This document shows, piece by piece, positions 26,565 to 36,138 of a stretch of DNA of 64,000 nt (position 1 is the first letter of the stretch; every line of letters starts with the position of its first letter). The stretch lies in the NCBI RefSeq assembly GCF_947498805.1, contig NZ_CANMLT010000002.1, positions 372,001 to 436,000 on the forward strand, read 5' to 3'. This stretch comes from an uncultured Tenacibaculum sp. GTDB taxonomy: Bacteria > Bacteroidota > Bacteroidia > Flavobacteriales > Flavobacteriaceae. Position numbers and translations under genes: made by a program. Under the pieces are notes generated by a model. The model had not been told where the DNA came from. It was given only the letters and a program-made list of their open reading frames with translations, and made no database searches.

Positions 26565-27338
26565 ATGGGGCTATTTCTTCTTTTTGAAACTATCGTTCAA
26601 CATTGGTTTATAATTTCATTATTTTTAATTATTTCAATCCTTTACTCTTCTGTTGGTTTTGGAGGAGGCTCTAGTTATTTGGCGGTACTAGCTTTAACAG
26701 GAATTGCCTATACACAAATACGCTCTACTGCATTATTATGCAATATTGTAGTGGTATCTGGAAATGTACTCCTATATCTTCAGCAAAAGCAATACAATTG
26801 GAAAAAAGTAGTTCCTTTAGTCGTTTTTAGTATTCCCATGGCTTTTGTTGGTGGCTTTTTAAGAATCAGTGAAACCTTCTTTTTTATTCTATTAGGAGTT
26901 ACTCTTTTATTTGCTGCATTTAGTATGTGGGTGTCAAAAAGAATTACAACCTCAAAGGAAGTAAATACTAAAAAGAATATTGCCTACGGTGGTATTATAG
27001 GCTTCATTTCTGGTATGGTGGGTATTGGTGGAGGTATTTTTTTAGCTCCTTTATTGCACTTAACCAATTGGGATACGCCCAAAAGAATCGCCGCTACCGC
27101 TAGCTTTTTTATTTTGGTAAATTCAATTAGTGGTTTGTTTGGACAATATACCAATCCTCAATTCAGTATTGATTGGAATTTAACCGGAATATTACTTGTA
27201 ACTGTATTTATTGGTGGACAAATTGGAAGTAGATTGAGTAATCGTTTGTTTACTCCCGTTCAATTAAAAAAGGCAACCGCTATATTGATTGCCTTTGTAA
27301 GTATTCGAATATTAATAAAATATCTATTTTTAAATTAG
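26565..27338 (+). CDS. Sulfite exporter TauE/SafE family permease
   Basis: The product (257 aa from the ATG at 26565) has about eight transmembrane segments in two halves, each with the family's glycine-rich entry: LYSSVGFGGGSSYLAVLALT near residue 30 and GFISGMVGIGGGIFLAPLL near residue 150. These proteins are thought to export sulfite, taurine-derived or sulfonate anions. An alternative TTG start at 26556 lies inside a -7 promoter match, so I prefer the ATG. Divergent from acs. Confidence 0.88.
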   Translation: MGLFLLFETIVQHWFIISLFLIISILYSSVGFGGGSSYLAVLALTGIAYTQIRSTALLCNIVVVSGNVLLYLQQKQYNWKKVVPLVVFSIPMAFVGGFLRISETFFFILLGVTLLFAAFSMWVSKRITTSKEVNTKKNIAYGGIIGFISGMVGIGGGIFLAPLLHLTNWDTPKRIAATASFFILVNSISGLFGQYTNPQFSIDWNLTGILLVTVFIGGQIGSRLSNRLFTPVQLKKATAILIAFVSIRILIKYLFLN

Positions 27339-28979
27339 TTATTGTTTTTTTGCTTTCATTTCTCTTCCTCCTTGAAATAATGTTAATGCGTTTGTATTTC
27401 CTTGTTCATCTTGATGAAATTCTACACTTGCGGTTACTACTTTTAAGAAAAACTTCGTAGGACTTTCTGCAAATAATTCAAACTGTGGTTGCCCTGTTGC
27501 TTGTGCAAATAGCTGTTGCTCTTTTGAAGTTATGGTTATCACAAAACCTGGCCTCAATTCATACTTTCCTTCGTACTTTTTTAAGATGTTTGCAGCAACT
27601 TTCATTTCCTTTTTCACTGCTGGAGCTTTTTTGGTATTAAAAACTCCTTTTTCCTTGTTAATTCTATTTTTAAAGAAAGCTCTTTTTTGTCCATTCTCTT
27701 CAGAAAACATATAGGATATTAATCCATCTTCAAACGAAAATATATTTGCTGATGTTGGAAAAATCTTGAATTTCCTAGAGCTTCCTTCTCTCTCACTATA
27801 TAGTTGATTGTCTTCTAAAGTGATATAACGTATTGCTCCGTTATCAAACTCATAAGTTCCCACCCATTTGTTTAATTCTTCTTTTGATAAACTTACTTTA
27901 TTACTTTCTTTAAAGATAGGTCTCCCCATAATTAAAGCAGCTATTTCTAAAGCCAAATTAGTTGGTCGTTTACAACCACAATTTGAAAAAGCAATTACAT
28001 AAACATCTTCTTTCGGAACATAAACTCCCATAGATAAATACCCCGGAATAGCACCTCCATGCTCTATCGTTGGTTCTCCATTTAGTTCATTTAAACTCCA
28101 TCCATAACCATAATTAATTTTTTCACCATTGTTTAATGTATAATTTGTAAAAGCTTTTTGAATGGTTTCTTTTTTAACAAGTGAATTATTTGATATGGCC
28201 TTTTGCCATCTCAACATATCATCTACATTCGACATTATAGAACCTGCTGCATAAGGTAATGTTAAACTAATGTACTGAGCATTTAAATAATCCTCTCCTC
28301 TTTTTTGATATCCAGACGCTCTATTTTTAATCAGTTTTCGATGGCTACCATAATAAGAATTATCCATTTTTAATTTTTTAAAGATGTTCTCTTCTAGAAA
28401 TTTCGGATAGCTCATACCACTCACCTTCTCTACTATATAGCCTAAAATAAAGTATCCTGAATTATTGTATAAATATTTTTCTCCAGGATTAAAATCCATT
28501 GGTTCATTCTTAAAGAAATCAATAAATTTTAGTGGTTCTTCATCTTTAGTAGCAACTTCCCCAAATTTTTGCATTGACGTATAACTCTTAATACCAGAAG
28601 TATGAGTTAATAAGTGATGTACAGTTATTTTTTGACCTTTGGTAGGATAATCAGGTAAAAACTTCGTTATATCATCTTGTAAATTTAGTTTTCCTTCTTC
28701 TTCTAACATTAAAATAGCTACTGCTGTAAATTGCTTGGTAATTGATCCTACTTCAAATACATTTTTAGGAGTCATAGCTACATCTAATTCTAAATTAGCT
28801 TTCCCAAACGCTTTACGATATACAACATTTCCTTTTTTAGCAACTAAAACTGAAATTCCAGTTTCAATTTTATCAAATTGTTGACTTAAAATATTGTCTA
28901 TTTTTTTTTCTAAAGACTGTGCAAAACTTGTACTCGTAAGAACAAGACAGACGAGTAGTAAGGATAGTATTTTTTTCAT
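27339..28979 (-). CDS. Serine hydrolase (beta-lactamase/D-aminopeptidase class C family)
   Basis: The 546-aa exported protein has a signal peptide (MKKILSLLLVCLVLTSTSFAQ) and a class C beta-lactamase-like domain. Active-site motifs are SITKQFTA (SxxK, Ser near residue 79), YNNSGYFILG (YxN, near residue 171) and EHGGAIPGY (HxG, near residue 302). The last 170 residues form a lipocalin-like or DUF3471-type extension. It probably hydrolyses esters or peptidoglycan-derived peptides in the periplasm; the substrate cannot be read. Confidence 0.88.
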   Translation of the reverse strand: MKKILSLLLVCLVLTSTSFAQSLEKKIDNILSQQFDKIETGISVLVAKKGNVVYRKAFGKANLELDVAMTPKNVFEVGSITKQFTAVAILMLEEEGKLNLQDDITKFLPDYPTKGQKITVHHLLTHTSGIKSYTSMQKFGEVATKDEEPLKFIDFFKNEPMDFNPGEKYLYNNSGYFILGYIVEKVSGMSYPKFLEENIFKKLKMDNSYYGSHRKLIKNRASGYQKRGEDYLNAQYISLTLPYAAGSIMSNVDDMLRWQKAISNNSLVKKETIQKAFTNYTLNNGEKINYGYGWSLNELNGEPTIEHGGAIPGYLSMGVYVPKEDVYVIAFSNCGCKRPTNLALEIAALIMGRPIFKESNKVSLSKEELNKWVGTYEFDNGAIRYITLEDNQLYSEREGSSRKFKIFPTSANIFSFEDGLISYMFSEENGQKRAFFKNRINKEKGVFNTKKAPAVKKEMKVAANILKKYEGKYELRPGFVITITSKEQQLFAQATGQPQFELFAESPTKFFLKVVTASVEFHQDEQGNTNALTLFQGGREMKAKKQ

Positions 28980-29037
28980 TGGTTAGGTTCTTTTGAATTT
29001 AACTATAGGACGATTCAATAAAAAAATAGTTACAAAC

Positions 29038-29064
29038 AAAAAAAGCAGCGTATTTCTACGCTGC
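29038..29064 (-). terminator. Terminator after dps
   Basis: GCAGCGTA / TACGCTGC hairpin with a T run on the minus strand, 27 nt past the dps stop. Confidence 0.85.
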
Positions 29065-29090
29065 CATAATTCCCCTAAAAACATGGTGAT

Positions 29091-29561
29091 TTAGCTTAAC
29101 CAAGCGTTCATCATCCATAACGTTTTTTCTTGTTCAGAAATAAAATCGCTCATCATTGAATTTGTTCCTTCGTCATTAGCCTCATCTGACAATTCAAGAA
29201 TCTCACGTTCTACTTTTAATAATTCACTAATCGAACTTACCACTAACTTTACCGATTCTTCATCATTGGTAACATTCTTTCCTACCTTCACTTTTGATAG
29301 ATTTACATAGTCTTCAAACGTATGTAAAGGAGTTCCTTGTAAAGTTAATATTCTTTCAGCGATTAAATCTACTTTTTCTTGTGCATCTGTATATAATTCT
29401 TCAAACTTTACATGTAATTCAAAAAAGTTTTTTCCTTTAATATTCCAGTGTACACCTCTTAGATTTTGGTAATATACTTGAAAATTGGCTAATAACAAAT
29501 TTAATTCGTTAATAAGTTTTTCTGTCTGATCTTTATCTAATCCTAAAACTGTTGTATCCAT
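29091..29561 (-). CDS. dps: Dps family DNA-binding ferritin
   Basis: The 156-aa four-helix protein has the Dps ferroxidase residues in HWNIKGKNFFELHVKFEELYTDA (His, Asp/Glu ligands, residues about 40-60). It ends with the family's EKTLWMMNAWL. Dps assembles as a dodecamer, stores iron and consumes hydrogen peroxide. It is divergently transcribed from an OxyR-type regulator 115 nt away, which fits peroxide-responsive control. Confidence 0.93.
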   Translation of the reverse strand: MDTTVLGLDKDQTEKLINELNLLLANFQVYYQNLRGVHWNIKGKNFFELHVKFEELYTDAQEKVDLIAERILTLQGTPLHTFEDYVNLSKVKVGKNVTNDEESVKLVVSSISELLKVEREILELSDEANDEGTNSMMSDFISEQEKTLWMMNAWLS

Positions 29562-29676
29562 CTTATATTGCTATGTTATTGTTAATATTATCACAAACAA
29601 AATTAATTGAATATAAAGGCAAAAAACTATAACCGTTATTGATAGTTTTAATATCTTTATCGAAAATTATTATAGA

Positions 29677-30618
29677 ATGACCATTACTCAACTTAAGTAT
29701 ACATTAGCGGTAGCAGAGTACAAAAACTTTACTATTGCAGCAGAACATTGTTTTGTTACGCAGCCTACATTGAGCATGCAAATACAAAAGCTTGAAGAAG
29801 AATTAGATGCAAAAATTTTTAATCGTTCAAAAAAACCGATTGAACTAACAGAAGTTGGTAAAAAGATCATAGAACAAGCAAAGGTTATTGTTGATGAGAG
29901 TAATAGAATTACAGATATTGTTCATCAACAAAAAGGATATATAGGAGGTGAATTTAAATTAGGAATCATTCCTACCATCATGCCAACGCTTCTTCCAATG
30001 TTTTTAAAAACTTTTAATAAGAATTATCCAAAAGTTAAACTAATCATTGAAGAGCTAACAACTGAAGAGATTGTTAGAAAATTAATGGATGGACATATTG
30101 ATGCCGCTTTAGCCGCTACACCATTAGAAAACGAAGCTATCAAAGAACGTGTTTTATATTATGAACCTTTTGTAGGATTGATTCCTGAAGAGCATCCTCT
30201 TTTTCAAAAGAATAAGATAGAAATAGATGACTTAGAAATAGACGATCTTTTACTTTTAGAAGACGGGCATTGTTTTAAAGATAGTATCATTAATTTATGT
30301 AGAACAAACAAAGGCAGTTCTAAGCAAAATTTCCAATTAGAAAGCGGAAGCTTTGATACCTTGATTAAACTATCTAAAGACGGATTGGGAATGACCTTAT
30401 TACCCTATTTAAACACATTAGATTTAAATGCTGATGATAAAAAACACCTAAGAAGTTTTGAAGCACCTTCACCTGCACGAGAAGTAAGCTTAATTTATCA
30501 TAAATCTCAATTAAAAATGCAACTTATTGAAGCTCTAAAAAGCACCATTGATGGTGTTGTAAGAGGAGCCATTGCTTTTAGTGATGTTGAAATAATAAGT
30601 CCTTTACAGAAAAAATAA
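29677..30618 (+). CDS. oxyR: OxyR-type LysR regulator
   Basis: The 313-aa LysR regulator has an N-terminal winged HTH (LKYTLAVAEYKNFTIAAEHC ... TQPTLSMQIQKLEEEL). The effector domain contains GHCFKDSIINLC, in which two Cys nine positions apart correspond to the peroxide-sensing pair of OxyR (Cys199/Cys208 in E. coli). This supports peroxide sensing by disulfide formation. It sits divergent to dps, a classic target. A strong terminator follows. Confidence 0.93.
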   Translation: MTITQLKYTLAVAEYKNFTIAAEHCFVTQPTLSMQIQKLEEELDAKIFNRSKKPIELTEVGKKIIEQAKVIVDESNRITDIVHQQKGYIGGEFKLGIIPTIMPTLLPMFLKTFNKNYPKVKLIIEELTTEEIVRKLMDGHIDAALAATPLENEAIKERVLYYEPFVGLIPEEHPLFQKNKIEIDDLEIDDLLLLEDGHCFKDSIINLCRTNKGSSKQNFQLESGSFDTLIKLSKDGLGMTLLPYLNTLDLNADDKKHLRSFEAPSPAREVSLIYHKSQLKMQLIEALKSTIDGVVRGAIAFSDVEIISPLQKK

Positions 30619-30649
30619 AAGTCGGCAAATTTGCCGACTTTTATTTTTT
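30617..30649. terminator. Bidirectional terminator between oxyR and aroB
   Basis: AAAAGTCGGCAAA / TTTGCCGACTTTT palindrome followed by TATTTTTTA. Confidence 0.85.
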
Positions 30650-30662
30650 ATATACATTACTA

Positions 30663-31721
30663 TTAACTCGTATAATAATCTAAACTCTCTATTATAATTT
30701 CTTGAGTAGTAGTACAGTTCAATTTAAAATCTTCATATTCTTTTAAAAGGACAAAATTGATATTTCCTCCAACATTCTTCTTATCGTGAATCAAATACTC
30801 TAATATAGCATCATAATCACTTTTTATAATTGGAGCGATTCCAAAAATTTGCTGCAAACTTTTCTTGATATCAGCTAGTTTTTCTTCTGAAAACCCTAAT
30901 TCTTTTTGAGAAATATAAGCTTCACAGATCATCCCTATTGCAATTGCTTCACCATGTGTTAATGCTTCTTTATGTTCGCTTTCCAAGAAATAAGATTCTA
31001 CCGCATGCCCCATCGTATGTCCCCAATTTAATACTTTACGAACTCCTTGTTCTTTTGGATCTTCTAAAACAACTTCATTTTTTATTTCTATCGAACGATG
31101 AATTAGATCAATAATATTCACATTCGGATTGTCTTTAATTTCATTAAACAATCGAATATCATGTGTCATACCATACTTGATTATTTCTGCTGAACCTGAT
31201 CTAATTTCTCTTGGAGTTACTGTATGTAAATATTCTGGATCTAATACAATTAATTCAGGGTTTGCGAAAACTCCAATTTGATTTTTCAATACTCCTAAAT
31301 CTACTCCCGTTTTACCTCCAACGGAAGCATCTACCATACTTAATAACGTAGTAGGAATATTTACAAAATCAATCCCTCTTTTAAAAGTAGAAGCTACAAA
31401 TCCTCCTAAATCGGTAATTACTCCTCCCCCAAGAGTTATCATTAAGCTTTTTCTGTCTGCTCCTAATTCGGTCATTACATTCCAAACCCCTTCACATGTA
31501 TCTAGGTTTTTATGTATCTCCCCTGAGGCAATTTGAATAATCTCAATCTTCTTATCTGTTTCTAACAATTGTATAAATCGAGGATAACAATATTCTATCG
31601 TATTATCATCAACCAATACAAATAATGACGAATAATTATTATTGGTTATTAATTTAGATAATTCACTGTATGCTTTACCTTCAAAATGAATAGGATAAGT
31701 TGCTGCTTGAATAGTTGTCAT
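30663..31721 (-). CDS. aroB: 3-dehydroquinate synthase
   Basis: The 352-aa protein is a complete AroB, catalysing the second step of the shikimate pathway (DAHP to 3-dehydroquinate; NAD and Zn dependent). Family segments include GGGVITDLGGFVASTFKRGI near residue 97, PTTLLSMVDASVGGKTGVD near residue 122, and the metal-ligand RKVLNWGHTMGHAVE near residue 230. It is divergent from the proline dehydrogenase gene. Confidence 0.95.
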   Translation of the reverse strand: MTTIQAATYPIHFEGKAYSELSKLITNNNYSSLFVLVDDNTIEYCYPRFIQLLETDKKIEIIQIASGEIHKNLDTCEGVWNVMTELGADRKSLMITLGGGVITDLGGFVASTFKRGIDFVNIPTTLLSMVDASVGGKTGVDLGVLKNQIGVFANPELIVLDPEYLHTVTPREIRSGSAEIIKYGMTHDIRLFNEIKDNPNVNIIDLIHRSIEIKNEVVLEDPKEQGVRKVLNWGHTMGHAVESYFLESEHKEALTHGEAIAIGMICEAYISQKELGFSEEKLADIKKSLQQIFGIAPIIKSDYDAILEYLIHDKKNVGGNINFVLLKEYEDFKLNCTTTQEIIIESLDYYTS

Positions 31722-31782
31722 TCGTAAAAAATTTAAAAGCGAAAATAATGAGAAAAAATCAAATTATTTAACCTCTGTCTTT

Positions 31783-31790
31783 TATATTTG
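31783..31790 (+). promoter_or_regulatory. -7 element for the proline dehydrogenase gene
   Basis: TATATTTG, an exact TAnnTTTG match, 32 nt before the ATG. Confidence 0.5.
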
Positions 31791-31822
31791 TCACGAAACA
31801 ACTAAATAATTTTCAAAGGGAA

Positions 31823-32986
31823 ATGAAACTTTTTGATAACACAGAAATAGCATTCAAATTAAAGTCAGACTCAGAATTAGAACGCGCTTACTTTTTATTT
31901 AAAATGATCCAAAATCAACCAATGGTAAGAATAGGAACTGCGGTTACTAATTTTGCTTTAAAAGCGCATTTACCAGTGGAAGGATTGATTCGTTCAACTG
32001 TATTCGATCACTTTTGTGGTGGAGTTACAGAAGATGACTGTCTTCCAAATATTGAGAAAATGTACGACAAAGGAAATGTACATAGTATTTTGGATTATTC
32101 AGTGGAAGGAAAAGAAGATGAAGCTCAGTTTGATGATGCTTTACAAATGACTTTAAAAACTATTGAGTTTGCCAAAGAGAAAAACTCCATTCCTTTTGCC
32201 GTTTTTAAACCTACAGGTTTTGGTCGTTTTGCTTTGTATCAAAAATTAACTGAAGGAAATTCTTTTACTGAGGAAGAGCAGAAAGAATGGAATAAGATTG
32301 TTGAACGTTACCATGTAGTTTGTAAAGCCGCTGTAGAAAAAGATGTTCCTTTATTAATTGATGCAGAAGAAAGTTGGATGCAAGATGCCGCTGATGATTT
32401 GATAGAAGAGTTAATGGAGCAATATAACAAAGAAAAAGCTATTGTTTTTAATACACTTCAAATGTATCGTCACGATCGTATGGAGTACTTAAAAGGGTTG
32501 TATCAAAGAGCACATCAAAAAGGATATCATATTGGAATGAAAGTTGTTCGCGGTGCTTACATGGAAAAAGAAAGAGCAAGAGCTGAAGAACATGGATATG
32601 AATCTCCTATTTGCAAAGACAAACAAGCCACAGATGACAATTATAATGAAGCTGTTCGTTTTATGATGGAACATAAAAACATGGCTATTTTTGCTGGTAC
32701 TCATAATGAAGACAGTTCATATTTATTAATGGATTTAGCTAAAGAGTATAAAGTTTCTTCTAATGATCCTAGAATGTGGTTTGGTCAATTGTATGGAATG
32801 AGTGATCATATTAGTTTTAATTTAGCACAAGAAGGCTATAACGTGGCAAAATATGTTCCTTTTGGTCCTGTTCGAGACGTAATGCCCTATTTAATTAGAA
32901 GAGCTGAAGAAAACACTTCCGTAGCTGGACAAACTTCAAGAGAATTGAATTTATTAAAAACTGAAAAAAAGCGTCGTAAACTGTAA
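31823..32986 (+). CDS. Proline dehydrogenase
   Basis: The 387-aa single-domain proline dehydrogenase (FAD-dependent, proline to pyrroline-5-carboxylate) has the core segments VFKPTGFGRF, LLIDAEESWMQDAADDLI, MKVVRGAYMEKER and the C-terminal PYLIRRAEENTSVAGQ. The latter holds the Arg residues that bind the proline carboxylate. It is the monofunctional form, lacking the second (P5C) dehydrogenase domain. It overlaps the next gene by one base (TAATG). Confidence 0.94.
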   Translation: MKLFDNTEIAFKLKSDSELERAYFLFKMIQNQPMVRIGTAVTNFALKAHLPVEGLIRSTVFDHFCGGVTEDDCLPNIEKMYDKGNVHSILDYSVEGKEDEAQFDDALQMTLKTIEFAKEKNSIPFAVFKPTGFGRFALYQKLTEGNSFTEEEQKEWNKIVERYHVVCKAAVEKDVPLLIDAEESWMQDAADDLIEELMEQYNKEKAIVFNTLQMYRHDRMEYLKGLYQRAHQKGYHIGMKVVRGAYMEKERARAEEHGYESPICKDKQATDDNYNEAVRFMMEHKNMAIFAGTHNEDSSYLLMDLAKEYKVSSNDPRMWFGQLYGMSDHISFNLAQEGYNVAKYVPFGPVRDVMPYLIRRAEENTSVAGQTSRELNLLKTEKKRRKL

Positions 32987-33288
32987 TGAATACAGTAGAT
33001 GAAATAAAAGAAGCTATTCAAAAAAACAAAAAACGATTAGCTAAAGAACTTCAAGAAAGTAAGGAGTTGATATTTTTGATTAAAAAATCAATGTCAACTT
33101 CTCTTTCTGATGAAGAGAAAGATAAAATCAAACATCAATTGCTTGATATCTGTAAAGCAATTCCTGCATTTACTGTTTTTATGCTTCCTGGAGGCGCATT
33201 ATTACTTCCATTATTAATAAAATTAATTCCAGATATTCTTCCTAGTGCATTTCGAGAAGACGATAATGACTTAGAGAAAGAAAAATAA
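32986..33288 (+). CDS. LETM1-like small protein
   Basis: The 100-aa protein resembles the LETM1-related domain, with AFTVFMLPGGALLLPLLIKLIPDILPSAF in its second half. That segment is hydrophobic and Pro-rich as in mitochondrial LETM1 and its bacterial relatives. The first half is a Lys/Glu-rich helix. Its function in bacteria is unknown. It is translationally coupled to the proline dehydrogenase gene. Confidence 0.75.
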   Translation: MNTVDEIKEAIQKNKKRLAKELQESKELIFLIKKSMSTSLSDEEKDKIKHQLLDICKAIPAFTVFMLPGGALLLPLLIKLIPDILPSAFREDDNDLEKEK

Positions 33289-33322
33289 TTCAACTTCCTT
33301 ATTCTATTCATTTTTAAAATAC

Positions 33323-33330
33323 TAATTTTG
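33323..33330 (+). promoter_or_regulatory. -7 element for typA
   Basis: TAATTTTG, an exact TAnnTTTG match, 20 nt before the typA ATG. Confidence 0.5.
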
Positions 33331-33350
33331 CAGCTTCAAAATAAGCAAGA

Positions 33351-35123
33351 ATGCAATCAATTAGAAACATCGCTATTATAGCACACGTTGACCACGGAAA
33401 AACTACCTTGGTTGATAAGATTATAGATCAAGCTAAAATCTTAGACGAACGTAAAGAACGTACCGACTTATTATTAGATAATAATGACTTAGAGCGAGAA
33501 AGAGGAATTACTATTCTTTCTAAGAATGTATCTGTAAATTATAAAGATGTAAAAATCAATGTAATTGATACTCCTGGGCACGCCGATTTTGGTGGAGAGG
33601 TTGAACGTGTATTAAAGATGGCTGATGGTGTTTTATTATTAGTTGATGCTTTTGAAGGGCCAATGCCACAAACACGTTTTGTTTTAGGTAAAGCTATTGA
33701 ATTAGGTTTAACTCCTATTGTAGTTGTAAACAAAGTAGATAAAGAGAATTGTACTCCTGATTTAGTTCATGAAAAAGTATTCGATTTAATGTTTGCTTTA
33801 GAAGCTACAGAAGAGCAATTAGATTTTACAACTATTTACGGTTCGGCTAAAAATGGATGGATGAGTACTGATTGGCAAGAGCCAACAGATAATATCATTC
33901 CTTTATTAGATGCAGTTTTAGAAACTATTCCTGAAGCTCCTTACCGTGAAGGAACTCCTCAAATGCAAATTACTTCTTTAGATTATTCTTCTTTTAAAGG
34001 AAGAATTGCTATCGGTCGTGTATACCGTGGAGATTTAGAAAAGAATAAAGATTACATGCTTTGTAAAGCAGATGGAACTACGAAAAAAGTACGTATTAAA
34101 GAATTACACGTTTTTGAAGGAATGGGTAAAGCTGAAACGGACAAAGTACGTAGTGGAGATATTTGTGCTGTAACAGGTATTGATGATTTTGAAATTGGTG
34201 ATACGATTGCTGATCTTGAAAGTCCAGAAGCATTACCAAGAATTGAAGTAGATCAACCTACCATGAGTATGTTATTTACGATTAACAACTCTCCTTTCTT
34301 CGGAAAAGAAGGTAAATATGTTACATCTCGTCACTTACGTGATCGTTTATTTAAAGAGATGGAAAAGAACTTGGCTTTACGTGTTGATGAAACCGATACA
34401 GAAGATAAATTCAACGTTTTCGGACGTGGAGTATTACACTTATCTGTTTTAATAGAAACAATGCGTCGTGAAGGATATGAATTACAAGTGGGTCGTCCGC
34501 AAGTAATTTTAAAAGAAATTGATGGTGTTAAATGTGAACCATATGAAACATTATCTATAGATGTTCCTGAGGATGTTGCTTCTAAAGCTATTAATTTAGT
34601 ATCTCTTAGAAAAGGGGATTTATTAGTAATGGAACCTAAAGGAGATTTACAACACTTAGAGTTTACAATTCCTTCAAGAGGATTAATTGGTTTACGTAAT
34701 AAAATATTAACTGCAACAGCTGGTCAGGCAATCATTAACCATAGATTTAGTGAATATGGTCCTTATAAAGGAGATTTCTCTGAAGATTTAAAAGGTGCTA
34801 TCGTTTCTTCTGAAACTGGTAAAGCAACAGCATATGCAATTGACCGTTTACAAGATAGAGGTAAGTTCTTTATTGATCCTAACCAAGAAATCTATAAAGG
34901 ACAAGTAGTTGGAGAAAACTCTAAACAAGATGATTTAGCGGTAAACTTAATTAAAGGTAAAAAGCTAACCAATGTACGTGCTTCTGGTTCTGATGATGGA
35001 GTAAAGATTGCTCCAAAAATTGATTTTTCTTTAGAAGAATGTATGGAATATATTAGACCTGATGAGTATTTAGAGGTTACTCCAGAAAGCTTACGTATGC
35101 GTAAAATTAACTTTGTAAAGTAA
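33351..35123 (+). CDS. typA: Ribosome-associated GTPase TypA/BipA
   Basis: The 590-aa translational GTPase starts [20 protein letters not shown] (P-loop), with [15 protein letters not shown] (G3) and VVNKVDK (G4). Domains II, III, V and a C-terminal TypA-specific domain follow, with NFVK at the end. The length and the G-domain to C-terminal order match TypA rather than LepA or EF-G. It acts in ribosome assembly and stress. A terminator follows. Confidence 0.96.
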   Translation: MQSIRNIAIIAHVDHGKTTLVDKIIDQAKILDERKERTDLLLDNNDLERERGITILSKNVSVNYKDVKINVIDTPGHADFGGEVERVLKMADGVLLLVDAFEGPMPQTRFVLGKAIELGLTPIVVVNKVDKENCTPDLVHEKVFDLMFALEATEEQLDFTTIYGSAKNGWMSTDWQEPTDNIIPLLDAVLETIPEAPYREGTPQMQITSLDYSSFKGRIAIGRVYRGDLEKNKDYMLCKADGTTKKVRIKELHVFEGMGKAETDKVRSGDICAVTGIDDFEIGDTIADLESPEALPRIEVDQPTMSMLFTINNSPFFGKEGKYVTSRHLRDRLFKEMEKNLALRVDETDTEDKFNVFGRGVLHLSVLIETMRREGYELQVGRPQVILKEIDGVKCEPYETLSIDVPEDVASKAINLVSLRKGDLLVMEPKGDLQHLEFTIPSRGLIGLRNKILTATAGQAIINHRFSEYGPYKGDFSEDLKGAIVSSETGKATAYAIDRLQDRGKFFIDPNQEIYKGQVVGENSKQDDLAVNLIKGKKLTNVRASGSDDGVKIAPKIDFSLEECMEYIRPDEYLEVTPESLRMRKINFVK

Positions 35124-35143
35124 TTTTACAATCTATATAAAAT

Positions 35144-35176
35144 AAAAAACACCTAATTTTCATTAGGTGTTTTTTT
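35144..35176. terminator. Bidirectional terminator between typA and the M48 gene
   Basis: AAAAAACACCTAAT / ATTAGGTGTTTTTT hairpin. Confidence 0.85.
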
Positions 35177-35198
35177 ATGCTTTCTAATTATAAATGAC

Positions 35199-36011
35199 TT
35201 ATTTATTCACAGCAGGTACATTATATTTTGCTGCTAAGCGTTTTGCTTCTGGTAAATAAGCTCTTAATGTTTGAATTCTACTCTCATTAGAAGGGTGCGT
35301 ACTTAAAAATTCTGGCGGAGCACTTTTACTACCTGCACGTTGACTCATTCGTACCCAAACTTCTGCTGCCTCTTCTCCATTATAACCAGCCATTAGCATA
35401 AATACCAATCCTAATTTATCTGCTTCTGTCTCATGGGTTCTGCTAAACGCTAACATTCCAACTTGTGATCCAATACCATAGGCCATATTCCAAAGTTGTG
35501 CATTCTTTTTGTTTTGAGTTCCTAACGCTACTGCAATTCCTCCTAATTGTTGTCCATATGCAGACGTCATACGCTCTTGTCCGTGCTTTGCGAAAGCGTG
35601 TGCAACCTCATGTCCCATTACCGCTGCTACTCCATCTTCATTTGCACAAATTGGTAAAATCCCTGTATAGAACACTACTTTTCCACCAGGCAAACACCAA
35701 GCGTTTACTGTTTTGTCTTCTACTAAATTAAACTCCCACTTATACGCATCTGCTTCTGCCTTCATTCCATTAGCACGCATAAATCTATCTACAGCACCAG
35801 AAATTCTCTTACCAACTCTTTTTATTTGATTTGTTTTTGCTGAATTCGTAGATACCTTATTTTTTTCTAAAAACCCTTTATATTGTGCAAAACTTGCAGG
35901 TAATACTTGTGCATCACTTACAATATTAATTCGTTTTCTTCCCGTTATTGGCACTGTACTACATTGAATAAACAATACTGTAACACAGGCTAATGCAATT
36001 AGTCTTTTCAT
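35199..36011 (-). CDS. M48 family metallopeptidase lipoprotein
   Basis: The 270-aa protein has a lipoprotein-type signal (LIALACVTVLFIQCST) and an M48 Zn-protease domain with HEVAHAFAKHG (HExxH, near residue 136). The third ligand Glu is in THETEADKLGL. It resembles periplasmic/outer-membrane LoiP/BepA-like quality-control proteases without the TPR part. The C-terminal STHPSNESRIQTL is usual for the family. Confidence 0.9.
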   Translation of the reverse strand: MKRLIALACVTVLFIQCSTVPITGRKRINIVSDAQVLPASFAQYKGFLEKNKVSTNSAKTNQIKRVGKRISGAVDRFMRANGMKAEADAYKWEFNLVEDKTVNAWCLPGGKVVFYTGILPICANEDGVAAVMGHEVAHAFAKHGQERMTSAYGQQLGGIAVALGTQNKKNAQLWNMAYGIGSQVGMLAFSRTHETEADKLGLVFMLMAGYNGEEAAEVWVRMSQRAGSKSAPPEFLSTHPSNESRIQTLRAYLPEAKRLAAKYNVPAVNK

Positions 36012-36138
36012 CTTTATTTCGGTATATTTTTGTTGTATATCTATTAAGACACTGATTTTGCTATTTCGTCACAAAATCACGCCAATCATTATGCCATTAA
36101 AGTTACAAATTCTATCTTTATCATAAAAACGATAACTC

